NCBI GenBank assembly: GCA_963580275.1
Contig: OY756945.1
Coordinates: 18,629,501-18,693,500 of the forward strand
DNA length: 64,000 nt
DNA from: Crataegus laevigata
Lineage: Eukaryota > Streptophyta > Magnoliopsida > Rosales > Rosaceae
Direction of reading: 5' to 3'
In this document: positions 1 to 11,599 of the stretch, piece after piece
Layout of the letters: every line of letters begins with the position of its first letter
Numbering within the stretch: position 1 is the first letter of the stretch
Made by a program: the position numbers and the translations under genes
The notes under the pieces: model-generated
The model's input: the letters and a program-made list of their open reading frames with translations, nothing else
The model's database searches: none
What the model was told of the DNA's origin: nothing

Positions 1-596
1 ATGAATATAATTGAGGTAACAGTTAAAACTAATTGACGACGTTAGAATATTTCGTCAGACTTGACGAAATATTCCGTCGCCTTCAACCTCTGGACTCCAG
101 CAACCGTCGTCGCTCGAAAATTGGAAAATTTTCAAAACCTTATAACTTCTTCGTTTTTCGTCCAAAATTCAAGAAACTTGAACCAAAATGAAGTTTACAA
201 CCTAAGGAACAAAACCTTACCAATTTTGGGACCTGAAATCCTCGAGATCTCGCCGGAGAAGCTTCGAAACTTCTGCCAAAACTTCAAACTCACCTAACTC
301 AACTTCCCGACGTTCAAAAACTTCTAACGAACCACTCCGAGCCTCGTGAGGACCTCCTGAAGCTCCCTGTGAGCTTGAAATTCCCAAAAACATAAGTTTT
401 AACGTTAGCATGAACAGTACCGCCAAACCGGGGTTAGGGTTTCACGAGGTTTTCGAAGGTTTCAAGTCTCGAAATTGGTATAGATGAACTTAAAAACTTG
501 CAAGGAATTCAAATCTCACCTTTTTGACGTTGATCCGTGAAGAAAATGAGGGGTTTGGGGTTTATCCGTACAAAAGAGAAGTAGAGAGAGAGTGAG

Positions 597-646
<50 letters not shown>

Positions 647-863
647 GGGAAGGAGAGAGAGAGGAAAGGGAAATGTTTGTGTGTGTGGTCCTCACACTTA
701 ACCATTTCACTAAAACCACAACCACAAATTATCTAAGTCTCAAAGTAACCCAAATAAAACTAGGGTAACTAAATAGAACCCTAATATTTAAAATTGAAAC
801 GCTCAAGGGCGTTTTAGTAACTTCACATCGACAAATACAAAAATTCCGGGACGGGTTGTGACA
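1..863 (+). mobile_element. 3' part of a Ty3-type LTR, cut by the window edge
   Basis: The segment ends in GGGACGGGTTGTGACA at 848-863, a CA-ended LTR terminus. Its first 120 bases (the motif with cgtcagacttgacgaaat, then a GC-rich stretch) are a diverged match to 10915-11095, which lies in another LTR of the same family starting at 7891. It contains a long GA microsatellite. Short ORFs here look like chance. The LTR start is outside the window, so whether it is solo or part of a full element cannot be decided. Confidence 0.6.
600..642. repeat. (GA)n microsatellite
   Basis: Uninterrupted GA dinucleotide run inside the LTR fragment; the surrounding 560-680 is also purine-rich. Confidence 0.95.
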
Positions 864-1098
864 TTTGGTGTATCATGAACACCTCCAAAAACTATTGTTA
901 TGTTTTTTATGATTTAAATGTGGATATTTAATGACGAAATTAGTATCCATTGTAATGTGTCAATTGTACGAATAATTTTTTTGCATTTACGAAAACAAAT
1001 GAATATAATTGTTTATCAACGGGAATCTGTTACCCGGAGGGTAAGGTTATGGATAATCCCCAAATCTTCTTTGAGATTTAGTAGTGTTTATTTTCTTA

Positions 1099-1252
1099 GA
1101 AAAACTAATAAAAAGCGTTTGAAAACTTTGAGTTTTAACAATAAGGACAAAATAAAGGGTAAAGTAAATAGTACCAAGATTGATTTTTTTTGTGTAAAAA
1201 TGTAATTTTTTGTTAAAATAAACAGTACCATAAGCTTTTCATTAAAATTTCC
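1099..1252 (-). mobile_element. MITE family M1, copy 1
   Basis: About 150 bp with the family hallmarks: a ggaaa..actttaacgaaaa-like end, a central gtactattcattttaccc-like core and a tttcattagtttt-like end. Here it lies in inverted orientation relative to the copy at 55700. Other copies lie at 5000-5138, 55700-55855 and 60821-60967. The ends are only weakly inverted, so the superfamily is not assigned. Confidence 0.7.
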
Positions 1253-2154
1253 TGTCTTCTTTTGCTAAATTCTTTTAAGCACATTTGCTGTTTAATTCTT
1301 AGGATGGGAAATGGTGCAATTTCATTCATGCATGTTTGCTTTTTCAACATGAATCACCAAGAGGAGGTAGTTCAGCATGTTAAATGGAAGCAAAGTAGAA
1401 AGCCGAAGCAGCAAAACTAATTGTTGGACAAGGACACCAAAAGAAGGAAACGAAGATCATTCCACGGAGAATAATGAAAACCACAGAAGCATAGACTAAC
1501 AAAACTTTAATATAACAAGGTTTGAAGAATGTGAGGTGTATGTAGAAAAAAGTATATGTTGAGTATGTGAGGTGTAAGGATATTATGAGGAAGTTCTGTT
1601 AAGATATTTTTTTAGTTAAAAATGCAAATGCAAATGCAGAATGTATTAAATATGTGAGTTTTATTCAACAATATGTGTGGTGTTAATTTAATAACCCTAT
1701 GATTAATTTTCGTAATTGGTGGAAATGAATATCACACTTCTGTCCCCATACCCAAGTCCCAACCCTTGCCATCCTAAAGGTCTAGAAGTTTCAACAGGTG
1801 AATGGCTAGACTATATTTTTCCACTTTTGTTAGAGAAAATAGGCAAAATTTGTCAAGTCAATTCCAAGTTACAAGGAAGCAATCACAGACAAACTATATT
1901 AAGTGCACACAGCTCACATTATGCTCTGTCATTGTGCAACTTTAACTCCTTGAGGAGTCAACTTCCTCAGATTAGTGCTCCATTCACAACTTCACATCTA
2001 CCGCAAGGAAGCTGAGTAGCTTGCTGCCATTTTTCTCATCGCTATGGTCCTCCATTTACACGTCGAGATGAGCCCTTCATCTGGCTCCATGAAAGCAAAG
2101 CAAGGTATCACTCAGAATAGATCACTGTTATCTTCCCTTTTCTTCTCCAGTCAT

Positions 2155-2439
2155 CTACAACTGAGAATATAAACATAAGAGAGAAAAGATAAATTCGATG
2201 ACCAATACATCCCTTATAAAACGAGGAGCCAGTATTTCTTCCACAATCTGAGCATAACGCAAATGGTACAAAGAACAGCCCTCGTCACCAGTGAAAGTAG
2301 ACTTAAACTTCTGATTACTGGCAAAAATCTGTATCACTGGACTCCATATGTCATACAGAACACAAAACCGGCTGCAAATTGATAATTGATTCACCAAATC
2401 CATACCCCTAACGGTCAAATAATAAGGTAAATTAAACAA
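2155..2439 (-). CDS. Unidentified 94-aa ORF, possibly an exon
   Basis: An open frame of 94 residues with balanced composition, including a CSLYHLRYAQIVEEIL segment that reads more like real protein than the AT-driven ORFs around it. I do not recognise the family. No partner exons or clear splice sites were identified, and the start codon is not supported by context. It could be a leftover exon or chance. Confidence 0.2.
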   Translation of the reverse strand: MFNLPYYLTVRGMDLVNQLSICSRFCVLYDIWSPVIQIFASNQKFKSTFTGDEGCSLYHLRYAQIVEEILAPRFIRDVLVIEFIFSLLCLYSQL

Positions 2440-3887
2440 CCATTACATATCCTCCTCCAATGCAGCACAATGAATCAAGGAAACGATCAAACAACCATTA
2501 CATATCTTCCTCCACTGCAGAATAATCATTCAAGGAAACTATCCGAACCAGAAAAACAAGCATCGTACAATGGTTGAATAAGGCTCCTATCCCTAAATAT
2601 ATCTTCAGTGAACATGACACATCTAAATCAGATAAACTTGGTTTCTGCAGGGAAGGTTGAGTCAATACGCATTTTTTCCCATAATTTGGAACTCAAAAAG
2701 AATGTATGTATGAGAAGACTCCAATGCAGAGTGAGAAAACTTAGAAGGTTCAGGCTGAGAAACATGACAAATCAAATTCACATCTAACTTCTTTCAATGA
2801 CGTGACATACATAATTCACATCTCGCACTCGCAGGTTCAAGATGAGAAACAATTTAGGAACCGGAAACTACGATGTAGAATAACTTAACTTTGAAGGAAG
2901 CAATAAAACTTGGTATGAAACATGTATTTTCCATTGTACCAGGATGAACACGTAAATCTTCCTGTGTTTTCATAGCCAAGCTAATTTCTGACAGTATACT
3001 TAGCTGCTACGCTTCCTACTTCAATGGTGGCTGTTCTCCTAAATATATTCAAAATGAACCTCTTTGCAGGAATGCAGCAGATGTAGCTAGTTCCAGTTTC
3101 CGAAGCAAATTACAAGGAGACAATTTTCTAAATACTACCAGCAAACCAAGAAGGAAAAAGTGATGCATATTCTACAATAAGCATAAATAAGATATAACAA
3201 AAATCAGAATTTCTAGCAATTACTCTTAATTCTAGCATTGCAGAAGTCAACACAAACCATTGACAAATGCACCATAGAGAGATCAATCTATCAAGATGTC
3301 AAGAGCTAAGATTGGATATATTCAAAGGGAGAAATCTAGATATTGTAATTGTAATTCCTATCATTGGTACACAGTCACATGGACAAACTTCGCAGGAATA
3401 AAGAAAACCAGATATCATCACAACGGGGGAAAAAAATTAATTGTAATTGTAATCCTTCCATGATTTCTACATTGTTATACAGTCAGAAGGTCAAAGTTAG
3501 CAGCGGAAAAATGATGGGTAGTAGCTGAAGACACAAATCCTAAAATGGTTTCTTTTGCTTTGAATTATGAGCCGTGTAAACAAGCTAAAGAACAAAAAAA
3601 TCAACATAAAAAGAAAGAAACATGGAGAAAATTTCAAGCAACAATAACCCATTCACAGAGCAAACACAAGGAGGCCAATCGGAGCAGCTACCTATCCTCC
3701 AATCCATTTGCAGTTCATATAGATTTGTCTTTGATTCATATACTGCCGCCCATTCACCAAAGAATCACAATTCAATAAAGCCCCACTATTATGTGCTCAA
3801 TCGAAGAATTTCCAATCCAATAGTAGCTCCAACTACAATGCTCTCAGTGAAACAAAAGAATTTGTGTGAAATCTGTTACCAAAATAT

Positions 3888-4367
3888 TCAACAAGTCTCA
3901 TATCTATCCTTGACTTTTAGAAGCTGCCTTCTCTTGAAAACCAAGAGCCCAATAACACCAATCTGAAGAATGGCAGCGATACCGACAAACAACAGTCCAA
4001 TCTTCTTCCCCGTATTGTAATTGTGCCCTCGATGGGCTGGCGGAGGATGTCCACGACGAACATTTCTAGCCTTCTGGCTCTTATGAGGTGGGGTCGGGCT
4101 CGGAGATCTTGGCCGGAATGGCGAGTTCAGAGATTCTGGTGGAGGCGGGGTCAGAGATTCTGGAGGTGGCGGGGACAGAGATTCGGGAGGTGGCGGTGAC
4201 AGAGATTCCAGGGTAGTTACTGATGGAGGTGGTGGAGATGGTGGCGGGGGAGGTTGCGAGAAGGCATTCCCTCCATTTTGAGATCGAGTCTCGACAAGAA
4301 GAGCACAAAGGCTAATAGCAAACCCCAAAACCACAAAGCCTAAGCTTGAAAATGGCGGTTCCATCAA
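3888..4367 (-). CDS. Membrane-anchored hydroxyproline-rich, extensin-like protein
   Basis: Single-exon, 159-residue ORF. Residues about 1-28 form a hydrophobic signal peptide. About 38-95 is Ser/Pro-rich, with runs of four to five prolines and three tandem copies of an SPPPPESL-type unit, the extensin-like SPPPP context for prolyl hydroxylation and arabinosylation. A basic linker (about 96-122) follows. A hydrophobic transmembrane helix (about 126-147, LLFVGIAAILQIGVIGLLVF) precedes a short basic cytoplasmic tail (KRRQLLK) ending in RYETC. The layout predicts a type I plasma-membrane protein with a wall-facing glycoprotein domain. The helix and tail resemble a conserved small plant family annotated only as hydroxyproline-rich glycoprotein or extensin-like. 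Two adjacent Met codons make the exact start uncertain by one residue. The upstream leader (to the right) carries a GA/CT microsatellite at 4861-4887. Confidence 0.8.
   Translation of the reverse strand: MMEPPFSSLGFVVLGFAISLCALLVETRSQNGGNAFSQPPPPPSPPPPSVTTLESLSPPPPESLSPPPPESLTPPPPESLNSPFRPRSPSPTPPHKSQKARNVRRGHPPPAHRGHNYNTGKKIGLLFVGIAAILQIGVIGLLVFKRRQLLKVKDRYETC
4081..4260 (-). repeat. Proline-coding tandem repeat inside the extensin-like gene
   Basis: Imperfect 24-bp units encode successive S/T-PPPP-ESL octapeptides. They read in frame and follow a poly-Pro stretch. Such units commonly vary in copy number. Confidence 0.75.
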
Positions 4368-4855
4368 AAAACCACCACAGGATTTGCACTCTCAAGGCAA
4401 ATCAGGCCTTGGAATAGGGTTTCCAGAGAACTCTCGCATCTGGGTCTAATCGGAGCAGTTTCCGAATCAGTTTCTTCCGCCTGGGGCCGGCCTCAGAAAT
4501 CTAGGTTCCTGATAGATTTGGTCCCCGGGGTCTTGGGTTTTGGGGATGAACTCAATTGATCTTGTTCCAGTCCGGATCGTTGCGATTTAACCTTCAGGAG
4601 AATCAAAACAAATAGGTCAAATGGTGGAATGGTCAGAAATGCTTGATTCCAAGTTCAAATTCGTTGCAGAAAGGGGAAATCATTTGGGCAAAGGAATCGT
4701 GGGTGTTTGGCATTTTGCTGTCGAGAATTAGAAGAATGAGTCAAATGGGTAGTTGGAACGTGTAATGAGGGAAGAGTTTGGTTCTTTTTCTGTGTGATAT
4801 TCGCCACCTTCTCAGAAACAGAGAGGGATAGCGAGAAGGACAGCGGAGGCAGGGG

Positions 4856-4860
<5 letters not shown>

Positions 4861-4887
<27 letters not shown>
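4861..4887. repeat. (GA)n microsatellite in the presumed 5' leader or promoter of the extensin-like gene
   Basis: GA run about 0.5 kb upstream of the minus-strand start codon. On the coding strand it is a CT run, common in plant core promoters and 5' UTRs. Confidence 0.85.
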
Positions 4888-4891
<4 letters not shown>

Positions 4892-4999
4892 TCTACGCGG
4901 GCTTCAACGGTTTAGGCTAATTTTTGCCTAGGAAGAATCTTCAGCTACAAATGGTGTGCTATCGTCGAGTTGGTGAAAAAAACAAAAAAAAAAAACCAT

Positions 5000-5138
5000 A
5001 TATTTCTGGTACTCTTTATTTTAAAGGAAAATTAAAATTTTATATTAAAAAATCAGTTCCGGTACTATTTATTTTATCTTTTATTTTGTTTTTATGGTTA
5101 AAAATCAAAGTTTTCAAATTCTTTTAATTAGTTTTCCC
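5000..5138 (+). mobile_element. MITE family M1, copy 2
   Basis: Matches the copy at 55700-55855 through the ggtactatttattttatc core and ends in an aattagttttccc tail. It is the most degenerate copy at its left end. It sits about 0.7 kb upstream of the extensin-like gene. Confidence 0.65.
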
Positions 5139-5331
5139 AAAAAAAATTCGGAAGGCCTATGCAATACTCTCTCTTACGATTTTGATTGTTTTGTTTACCA
5201 TCTTATTTATTATTGTTGGACAATTTTAAATTTTAAATTTGTTTAGAGAATAAATATAAATTTCAATATTTAAATTCATTCAATAGTAATCAGTAAGGTG
5301 ATGAGAATTACTACTACAATGATAAGCAAAA

Positions 5332-5692
5332 GAAAAATTTTATTTGCACCCTGATTTTGTATTTTTACACCCAACTTAAAATTTTATACATTGAATATCC
5401 AATTTTACCCTTAAATAAATAATTTTAGAACCCTAAACCCACTCTAAAAGAAACACTTTTTTTTCTTTATTTATCTCTACACCCCTTCGTATTTTTCAGT
5501 AATCCAAAGTGTTGCCACATCCCTGACGACTTCAACGGGCACCATTCTTTTGACAAAAAAAAAAAAAAAACAACCACCATTCCATATTATTTGTTTTCAT
5601 TTATTTATTTAAGGGTAAATTTGAGTGTTTGATGGACAAATTTTATAAGTTGGGTGTAAAGATACAAAATCAGGGTTGAAATAAAATTTCCC
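5332..5692. mobile_element. MULE-type MITE with long TIRs and 9-bp TSD
   Basis: Left arm 5332-5415 and right arm about 5608-5692 are inverted repeats of roughly 85 bp sharing CCCTGATTTTGTAT, TTACACCCAACTTA and AATTTACCCTTA blocks. The element is flanked by a perfect 9-bp duplication, taagcaaaa, at 5323-5331 and 5693-5701. A 9-bp TSD with long TIRs is characteristic of Mutator-like elements. There is no coding capacity. Confidence 0.88.
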
Positions 5693-5701
5693 TAAGCAAA
5701 A

Positions 5702-7385
5702 TACACTCCAAAATTTATATAATCAAGAGGATTTTTTTTTATTATTTTATTATTTTATTTATTTACAAGTACTTGTGAAATTTTAATTGGTAAAGCTTAC
5801 TAGCCAAGCAATATTAACGCCGTCTTTGTTACACTTCCTTAAGAGGAACAATACTAAGGCTATGTATTAAGATGAATGAGACTAGTTAGGACTCGTCTAG
5901 ATTCCAGTGTTGTTATTTAATCTCAAGTTTTAACTCAGTACTAATTAGGATTATTGTCGCTCCCCTTTCATCTTTCCCAAACCCATCTCAATATACTAGG
6001 AGTCACCATAACTGGCTTTTTCTAGTGACCCCAGCCTCACAATAGCCTAAAATCACATAATTTGATTTATGATCCGTTTGACTTAATACAACATGAGCCT
6101 TATGTTGGACCTTGGGTCTAGGGAGGGCAGTTGATTTAGTTACACGTTTAATCCAATCAAACTGTTATTTTCTATTGGACGTTGGACCAACTATTCCAAT
6201 TTGCATGCATACAAATAATAAATGAATGCTTGAAATAAAGAGAAGGGCTTATGCCCTTTTACATCACATTTGAACCAATTAATTATATTCAAATGTAACA
6301 AACACTTCTCATTCATTCGACCAATCACATAACTCAATTATCGTAGGCCTTTAGTTAATAGTCACTCATTTTCATAATTAATCACATAAACTAAAAAAGC
6401 AACTTAAACAATTGGTTCTTGAATCCATATAATTGATTTAAATAGAGCTAAATGAAATGAAAACCAAATTCTCATTAAAGAGATAAAACTATTTTGTGCT
6501 CTAGCTGATTTCGGCCTAAATGCAATAACCTCAACTATTGAGCCATTATACAAAACACAAACTTTTGGGGCCACTTTGGAAGAATATAAGAGTCCACAAT
6601 TTCATGTAATTACAATTTGAAATTTGAATAATTACAAAAACCTCATTAAAAGAGCAAAACTTTGTCCTTAGGGATTTTAGGCCTTTATGAAAGAATATAA
6701 ACTTTTGGGTCAAGTGTAAATACGCAAAAGTGTCAAAATTTTATAATAATTACATGAAAGACCAAAAAGTACCTACTTTAATAGAGTGGGCGGTTTTGGC
6801 AGTAAAGGGAGGGTTTGACTTTTGGTGAAAATTCAAAATTTAAAGTGTGAGGAAAAAGCTTTGATGAATGGAAAGTACAAAAGTACATCACACAAAACAA
6901 GACAAACAAAGCATAAAGTAAACAACCATAAACTTTGAATCACAATACCCCTTTTGGGTATTGGTAATAACATTAAGAATAAAGTAAAAACATTGATGAA
7001 TATCCATGAAAACCCACAAGAGCTTCATGAATGTTTTCACTAAACAAAAGTCAAAGTTACACTACTATTCAAAAGAAGGTTAACGTACTTGGGTACTTAG
7101 GATTCCTAATGTCACTTTAAAACTCTTTTAACAATACAAACATGAGCCCAAATATCCTACCCATGGATTTGGCCGAATTTCTCTACAAACAAGGCACCAA
7201 ATTATAACTCCAAAATTTATGCTCAAACAAACTACATCTAACTTCTAAGATGGAAAATTTTCAAGTAAAATTAACATTCAATGAAGCAAGAGTAAAGCTT
7301 GTAGAATTGCAACATTCAATCATAAAATGTGAAACATAAAACCCAAATAGATTCACAAAACACTAGAGTAGGCTTTGATACCACT
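5702..7385 (-). other. Non-coding stretch, probably the decayed interior of a copia element
   Basis: No ORF of note. The right end abuts a primer-binding site (7371-7383) belonging to the LTR piece that starts at 7386, so at least the right-hand part is retroelement leader read on the minus strand. No gag or pol was recognised, and no second LTR was found to the left. Confidence 0.4.
7371..7383 (-). promoter_or_regulatory. Primer-binding site (tRNA-Met type)
   Basis: On the minus strand the sequence is TGGTATCAAAGCC, two bases after the LTR end at 7386. This closely matches the usual copia primer site complementary to initiator tRNA-Met. Confidence 0.75.
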
Positions 7386-7890
7386 TGAAGGAAAGATTTT
7401 GTCATAATTAAGAACATACAAGAACATTTGAACATATAAGCATACATATAACACTATAAAGAAGGCATGCACTAAAAACAATTCTATAACCCATGACTTT
7501 CAAAGCCTAGTGAATGGTCCGTAAGTCTCTCTTTAAATTAAAGATAAGCGAGTTAGAGCTTTCATTACCCTTGAAGGTCATCCTTGATTGCACAAGGGAT
7601 TCACCCAAGTGGACTATAAGTTCACTCCAAGCTCCTTGAATGTTTCCTTGTGTTTGTGTTCTGCTTTCCTTGGATGGTTGCTTCTTTGCTTCTCCTTTGC
7701 TTTTTGAGAATTAAAGGAAAGAAACTTCGAAGTTTGCATAGAAAGAAACTGATGCTAGTAAGAGAGACAATAGAGAGAGAGGTTCACTCTTTTTCCCTAA
7801 GAAACCCTAATGAAGGAAAGACTATAAAGTCACTTTCATACCTCCCTTCATTTGAGTGGCATACTTATAAATAAGCTCACTCACTTAACA
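7386..7890 (-). mobile_element. Truncated copia LTR (3' portion), family C1
   Basis: The LTR terminus (tgaaggaaag on the plus strand) matches that of the complete solo LTRs at 8463-10058 and 49962-51779. Sequence around 7795-7870 parallels 50410-50480 (ccctaatgaag..., ...ggctataaagt..., ...attggagtggca...). It is cut at 7890, where another LTR begins. With its primer site on the left, this was a 5' LTR of a minus-strand element. Confidence 0.65.
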
Positions 7891-8462
7891 TGCCTGGCCA
7901 CACCCCGACCCAAAAATCGAGGCGTGGTGGCTGTCACATAAGGGTGACGTAGCCAAGTGGGCTATGCGGGAGCATTAGAATGAAAATGAGAAGAAATAAA
8001 AACCGAACAAAATAATTTACAATAAGAAGATAAGTGCATGAGAGTGATGAAAACGTAAGCATAAAAAACGACAACAGAGTTCAAATAACCTAGGTGCAGT
8101 TTGGAATAAACAAGTACTAAATAACGATAACCAAAGAAATCCTACATGGATGGTGCTCTGTCAGAACTGCCTCGATGCCTCATTCGTCACCAACGTCACC
8201 GCTACCTAAAACCTGGAGGGGCGCAAAACCGAAAACGTGAGTGGGCAAAAACAAAGCTTTTCCTAAACCATTTCAATATCAAAATAATAACCCCTCTCCG
8301 TAAAATATGTATACTTTCCCAGAAAATATCATACATACTCGAATATCAAATCATGCTGGAAAATGATAAAGCTTAATTATGTCATCTCAGAAAATGCCAT
8401 GCGAAATATCCAATCAAACAGTGTATGCATCAAGTAGGTGAGATAAATCAAATCACAATATG

Positions 8463-10058
8463 TGTTGGAAATATGCCCTAAAACCAATCATATGATGATA
8501 CTTTACGGACATTTCACAAAATTAAACTAATGTAGTTTAAATATAAAGGGCAAAGGTTATTGTTTGAGCCGTCTCATATAAATGTTATATGCTTAAACGA
8601 TAAAGTCCAAGGAATATGTGATTGGGAGAATGCGATCTAAAGAAGTTAGATTCATGAGACCATTCTTTCGTAGACACATCCTAAACGTTCCTGATCATAG
8701 GATTGCCAATTGGGCATTGGCAGTCCGTTAAGATCAGTACGTGCTATGTCTTCTCTTAGGGAGAGTGACTAGTCTCGAGTCATTGACACCAAGACAAGCA
8801 TGTAGGTGCTCAATATAGAATGAGTTCACTGAACACGATCAACGAGGAGTTCTCATACTCATGTCACATGAGAACTCATGGTTGGGATAATGCAAAGTAG
8901 TCCTTTGACCTGAGGCATCATAGATGTCTAATGGTTAGGTCCTTGATCTTTGATCATGTCAAAAGGCATTCCTTTGGAGTGTCCACGGCATGGTTGGGGT
9001 CAAGCTATCTAGTCATGTAGACATATGAATGCACAACAAGGGATCTCTAACCTTCAAACTGTTTGAGGGAGAATACTCTATGATATGATTAAGAATCTCT
9101 GGCCAGAGTATGAATGAGATGAAGGAAGGCGTTCCAAATCACATTCAAGGTAATCATATAAGTACAAGATTCACATTGGATAGTAGACATGAATAAACTA
9201 TCAAACCAAACAATGTGGTCAAGAGTATTGTATTAGAGAAAGACCGTATTGCATTTGTAATCCTAAACTGAATAGGTTCTCCACCTCTTCTGATTAGCTT
9301 GGGTAACCATGATATGCTGCTAGGTGTCACTCATGGTTTGTGGAAGCCCTAAACGTGTGTAAACACTAAAGGGAGAATTGAAAGTAAGTTTCAAATTCAC
9401 AATCGATTTTAAAGAGTTTGAATCGCCCACTGCCTCGCTAAAAGGAACCTAATGGATCGTACACCGTGTAAGGTAGAGATTGAAGATACATCGGAGATGA
9501 GTAAGAATAATTAAATGGTTTAATTATTTATTTATGGCAAGGATTAATTAATATGTTAATTAATCAAACGAATAAGTTCGTTATAGACCTCGGGTTAGTT
9601 TTGGGCCTCAAGGCCCAATGGGATTTGAATGTCAAGCCCAACTCTCATTTCTCTCTAGAAATGGCCGGCCACCTAGAGGTAAAAATCTAGCAATTTAACT
9701 TCCTCTAGGTCACTCATTTCTTCTACAATATGCCTTGGTGTGGAGACTTAGAGGTTCTCAATTTTGGGAACTTGGAGAAACCTTTTCATCCATCCAAATC
9801 CATGGATCTAAGATGCAAGGAATGAAGGCCCTTTCTTTGGGTGATTAGCCTTTGCTTATGCAAAGAGGAATCTACAAAGGTATTAATATTAACTCACTTT
9901 GTTTTGAGTTGTGTATTGATTTACCAATCTACTAGGCTTTGAATTTCATGGGTAAATATTTTGTTTTAAGTGCATATAAGCATGATTCCGCCTTTAATTG
10001 TTAATTGCATGCTATTGATGTTGCTTAAATGAACATGTCATTACAAAATAATCCTTCA
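8463..10058 (+). mobile_element. Solo LTR, copia family C1, with 5-bp TSD
   Basis: It begins TGTTGGAAATATGCCC and ends AATCCTTCA, flanked by atatg at 8458-8462 and 10059-10063. A second copy in opposite orientation is at 49962-51779. Length is 1596 bp, with no coding sequence and no primer site or polypurine tract, consistent with LTR-LTR recombination. Confidence 0.88.
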
Positions 10059-10082
10059 ATATGCTGGCAATATCAATACGTC

Positions 10083-10290
10083 AGCTGGAGTCACGTAACG
10101 TGACCTGTACGACTGAATATATAGCTCCTCAATCACTATCCTGCACATGAGTTGGAACCACCTATAGTGGTCTGTACAACAGGTTGGTGTATAAATATGC
10201 TCAGTGCTACGATCACGTGATAGCTGTGCGAAGTATCGCAAGTCACTTATGAGTCGGAACCACTTATAGTGGTCTGTATGACAGGTTGGC
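10083..10290. repeat. Tandem repeats of about 70-100 bp, each with a short palindrome
   Basis: Three diverged units carry a ggag/ttgg-palindrome-ctgtac-ac pattern. The palindromes are GTCACGTAACGTGAC (10090-10104), ACCACCTATAGTGGT (10157-10171) and ACCACTTATAGTGGT (10259-10273). They lie inside the LTR that starts at 7891. Confidence 0.75.
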
Positions 10291-11109
10291 ACCTACCTTG
10301 GATCCAAGGTGAGCGTACGGTGCAGGAGGTGAACGATCACGTGAAGGCTAGGCCCTACTCTGGTGGAGCACAAACACCGGGGTGCAGGAATATGAGCTAT
10401 ATACCAATCTCAGTATCATCATCATCATCACTAACAAATATATACTCACTTGACTTACCTGAGCATCCGCAACACCAAGCAATAATCATCACAATCATAA
10501 ATAATATAAATGACATTCGACATGGCATTTCAATTTATAAAACTATTAAAAGAAAAACGTAAATTTCTGGAAAAATGCCAAGCATAATTATATATACTGA
10601 AAACAAAAGCCCATTCATTGATATATAGATGGATCGTAGACCACGAGTCTCCCTTGACTGCACTCATCCTCTGGATAGGCCTCACCTATATGCAAAACAA
10701 CTATAAAACCGTTAATTTAACACACATAACCTTAGGTAATAACTTCTCATACATTGCTCAATTGGGGTGTTTGAATATACCAACATGCTCTACTCAATCC
10801 CACGAACACCTTTATGTTTTTAGAAAAAAATTCTGATGTGTCATGCGTGCCCACGCACTGGCCAAGGCACGGCCACACGCGCTGCCCACGCACAGGCACG
10901 TGCCTGACACAAGAACGGAATCCCTAACGCCGTTAGGGAATATTCTGTCAGAAATCAGAATATTCTGTCAAAACTAACCTAACTTCGTTAACCTTAGTTA
11001 GGAACATTCCATCAACTTTGACAGAATATTCCTCTTCTCCTACCTCTTGTCACCAGAGTCCGGCGCCGGCGCTGCTGCTATCGCCGAAAATTTATACAGC
11101 TTTGTGACA

Positions 11110-11599
11110 AGCATAATATGTATACGAGAAACTAATCTCTGGTTTCCAATCCAAGAAACGGGCAATCTAATCAATCAACAAGTAAAAATAACTTTAGAGT
11201 ACATGTTCTTGGTCAATGCCTTCCCTATCCAAAAGGCTTCAAGTTATCCTCAAGTATTGATTTGAAGGAACAAATGTAGAAGACAAAACTGATAATAAAA
11301 TATTAGGTTTTCATTAAGTTGGGTCAAGTATTCAACTAACAAATTATGCACTTGTATTTGATCTTATTTTCTTATTGCCTTGTGTCTAATCAAGTCTCAG
11401 AATGCTGTCCATAACAACTGTGTTGGACCAGATTTTAATATCGAAGTTTAGAATCCACGCATGATCGAACGTAAACATGATGGTCTTCATTAAAATGATG
11501 AAATGGAAAGTCACTGTCGTGATGTTTGTATTGTATTACTTGCTTCATATTTTAAACTAAATCTTAAAATAAACCAGAAGCAACAACACATGATTCAAC
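11110..11599. other. Unassigned spacer between LTR and CACTA remnant
   Basis: No recognisable gene. The left limit of the CACTA element is somewhere here or just after. A CACTA 5' terminus was not found. Confidence 0.4.

Larger units (their letters stand above)
864..3887. other. Gene-poor AT-rich stretch downstream of the extensin-like gene
   Basis: Apart from a MITE at 1099-1252 and one unidentified ORF at 2155-2439, nothing here supports a gene. ORFs on both strands are short and of biased composition. The right end, up to 3887, should include the 3' UTR of the minus-strand gene that ends at 3888. Confidence 0.5.
7891..11109 (+). mobile_element. Ty3-type LTR (same family as 1-863), interrupted by a solo copia LTR
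   Basis: It starts with a slightly altered form of a TGTCACACCCCGACCC-type terminus (CCACACCCCGACCC at 7899) and runs to a TTTGTGACA end near 11109. The segment before that end is shortened relative to 1-863, so an internal deletion is likely. Excluding the inserted 8463-10058 it is about 1.6 kb. No gag or pol adjoins it. A matching TSD is not evident, so the exact ends are approximate. Confidence 0.6.

Noticed and set aside
516..725. Ser/Leu repeat protein on minus
   Set aside because: It is the translation of a GA microsatellite.
1716..2015. 99-aa plus-strand ORF
   Set aside because: No recognisable domain, Ser-rich composition and no supporting signals; treated as chance.
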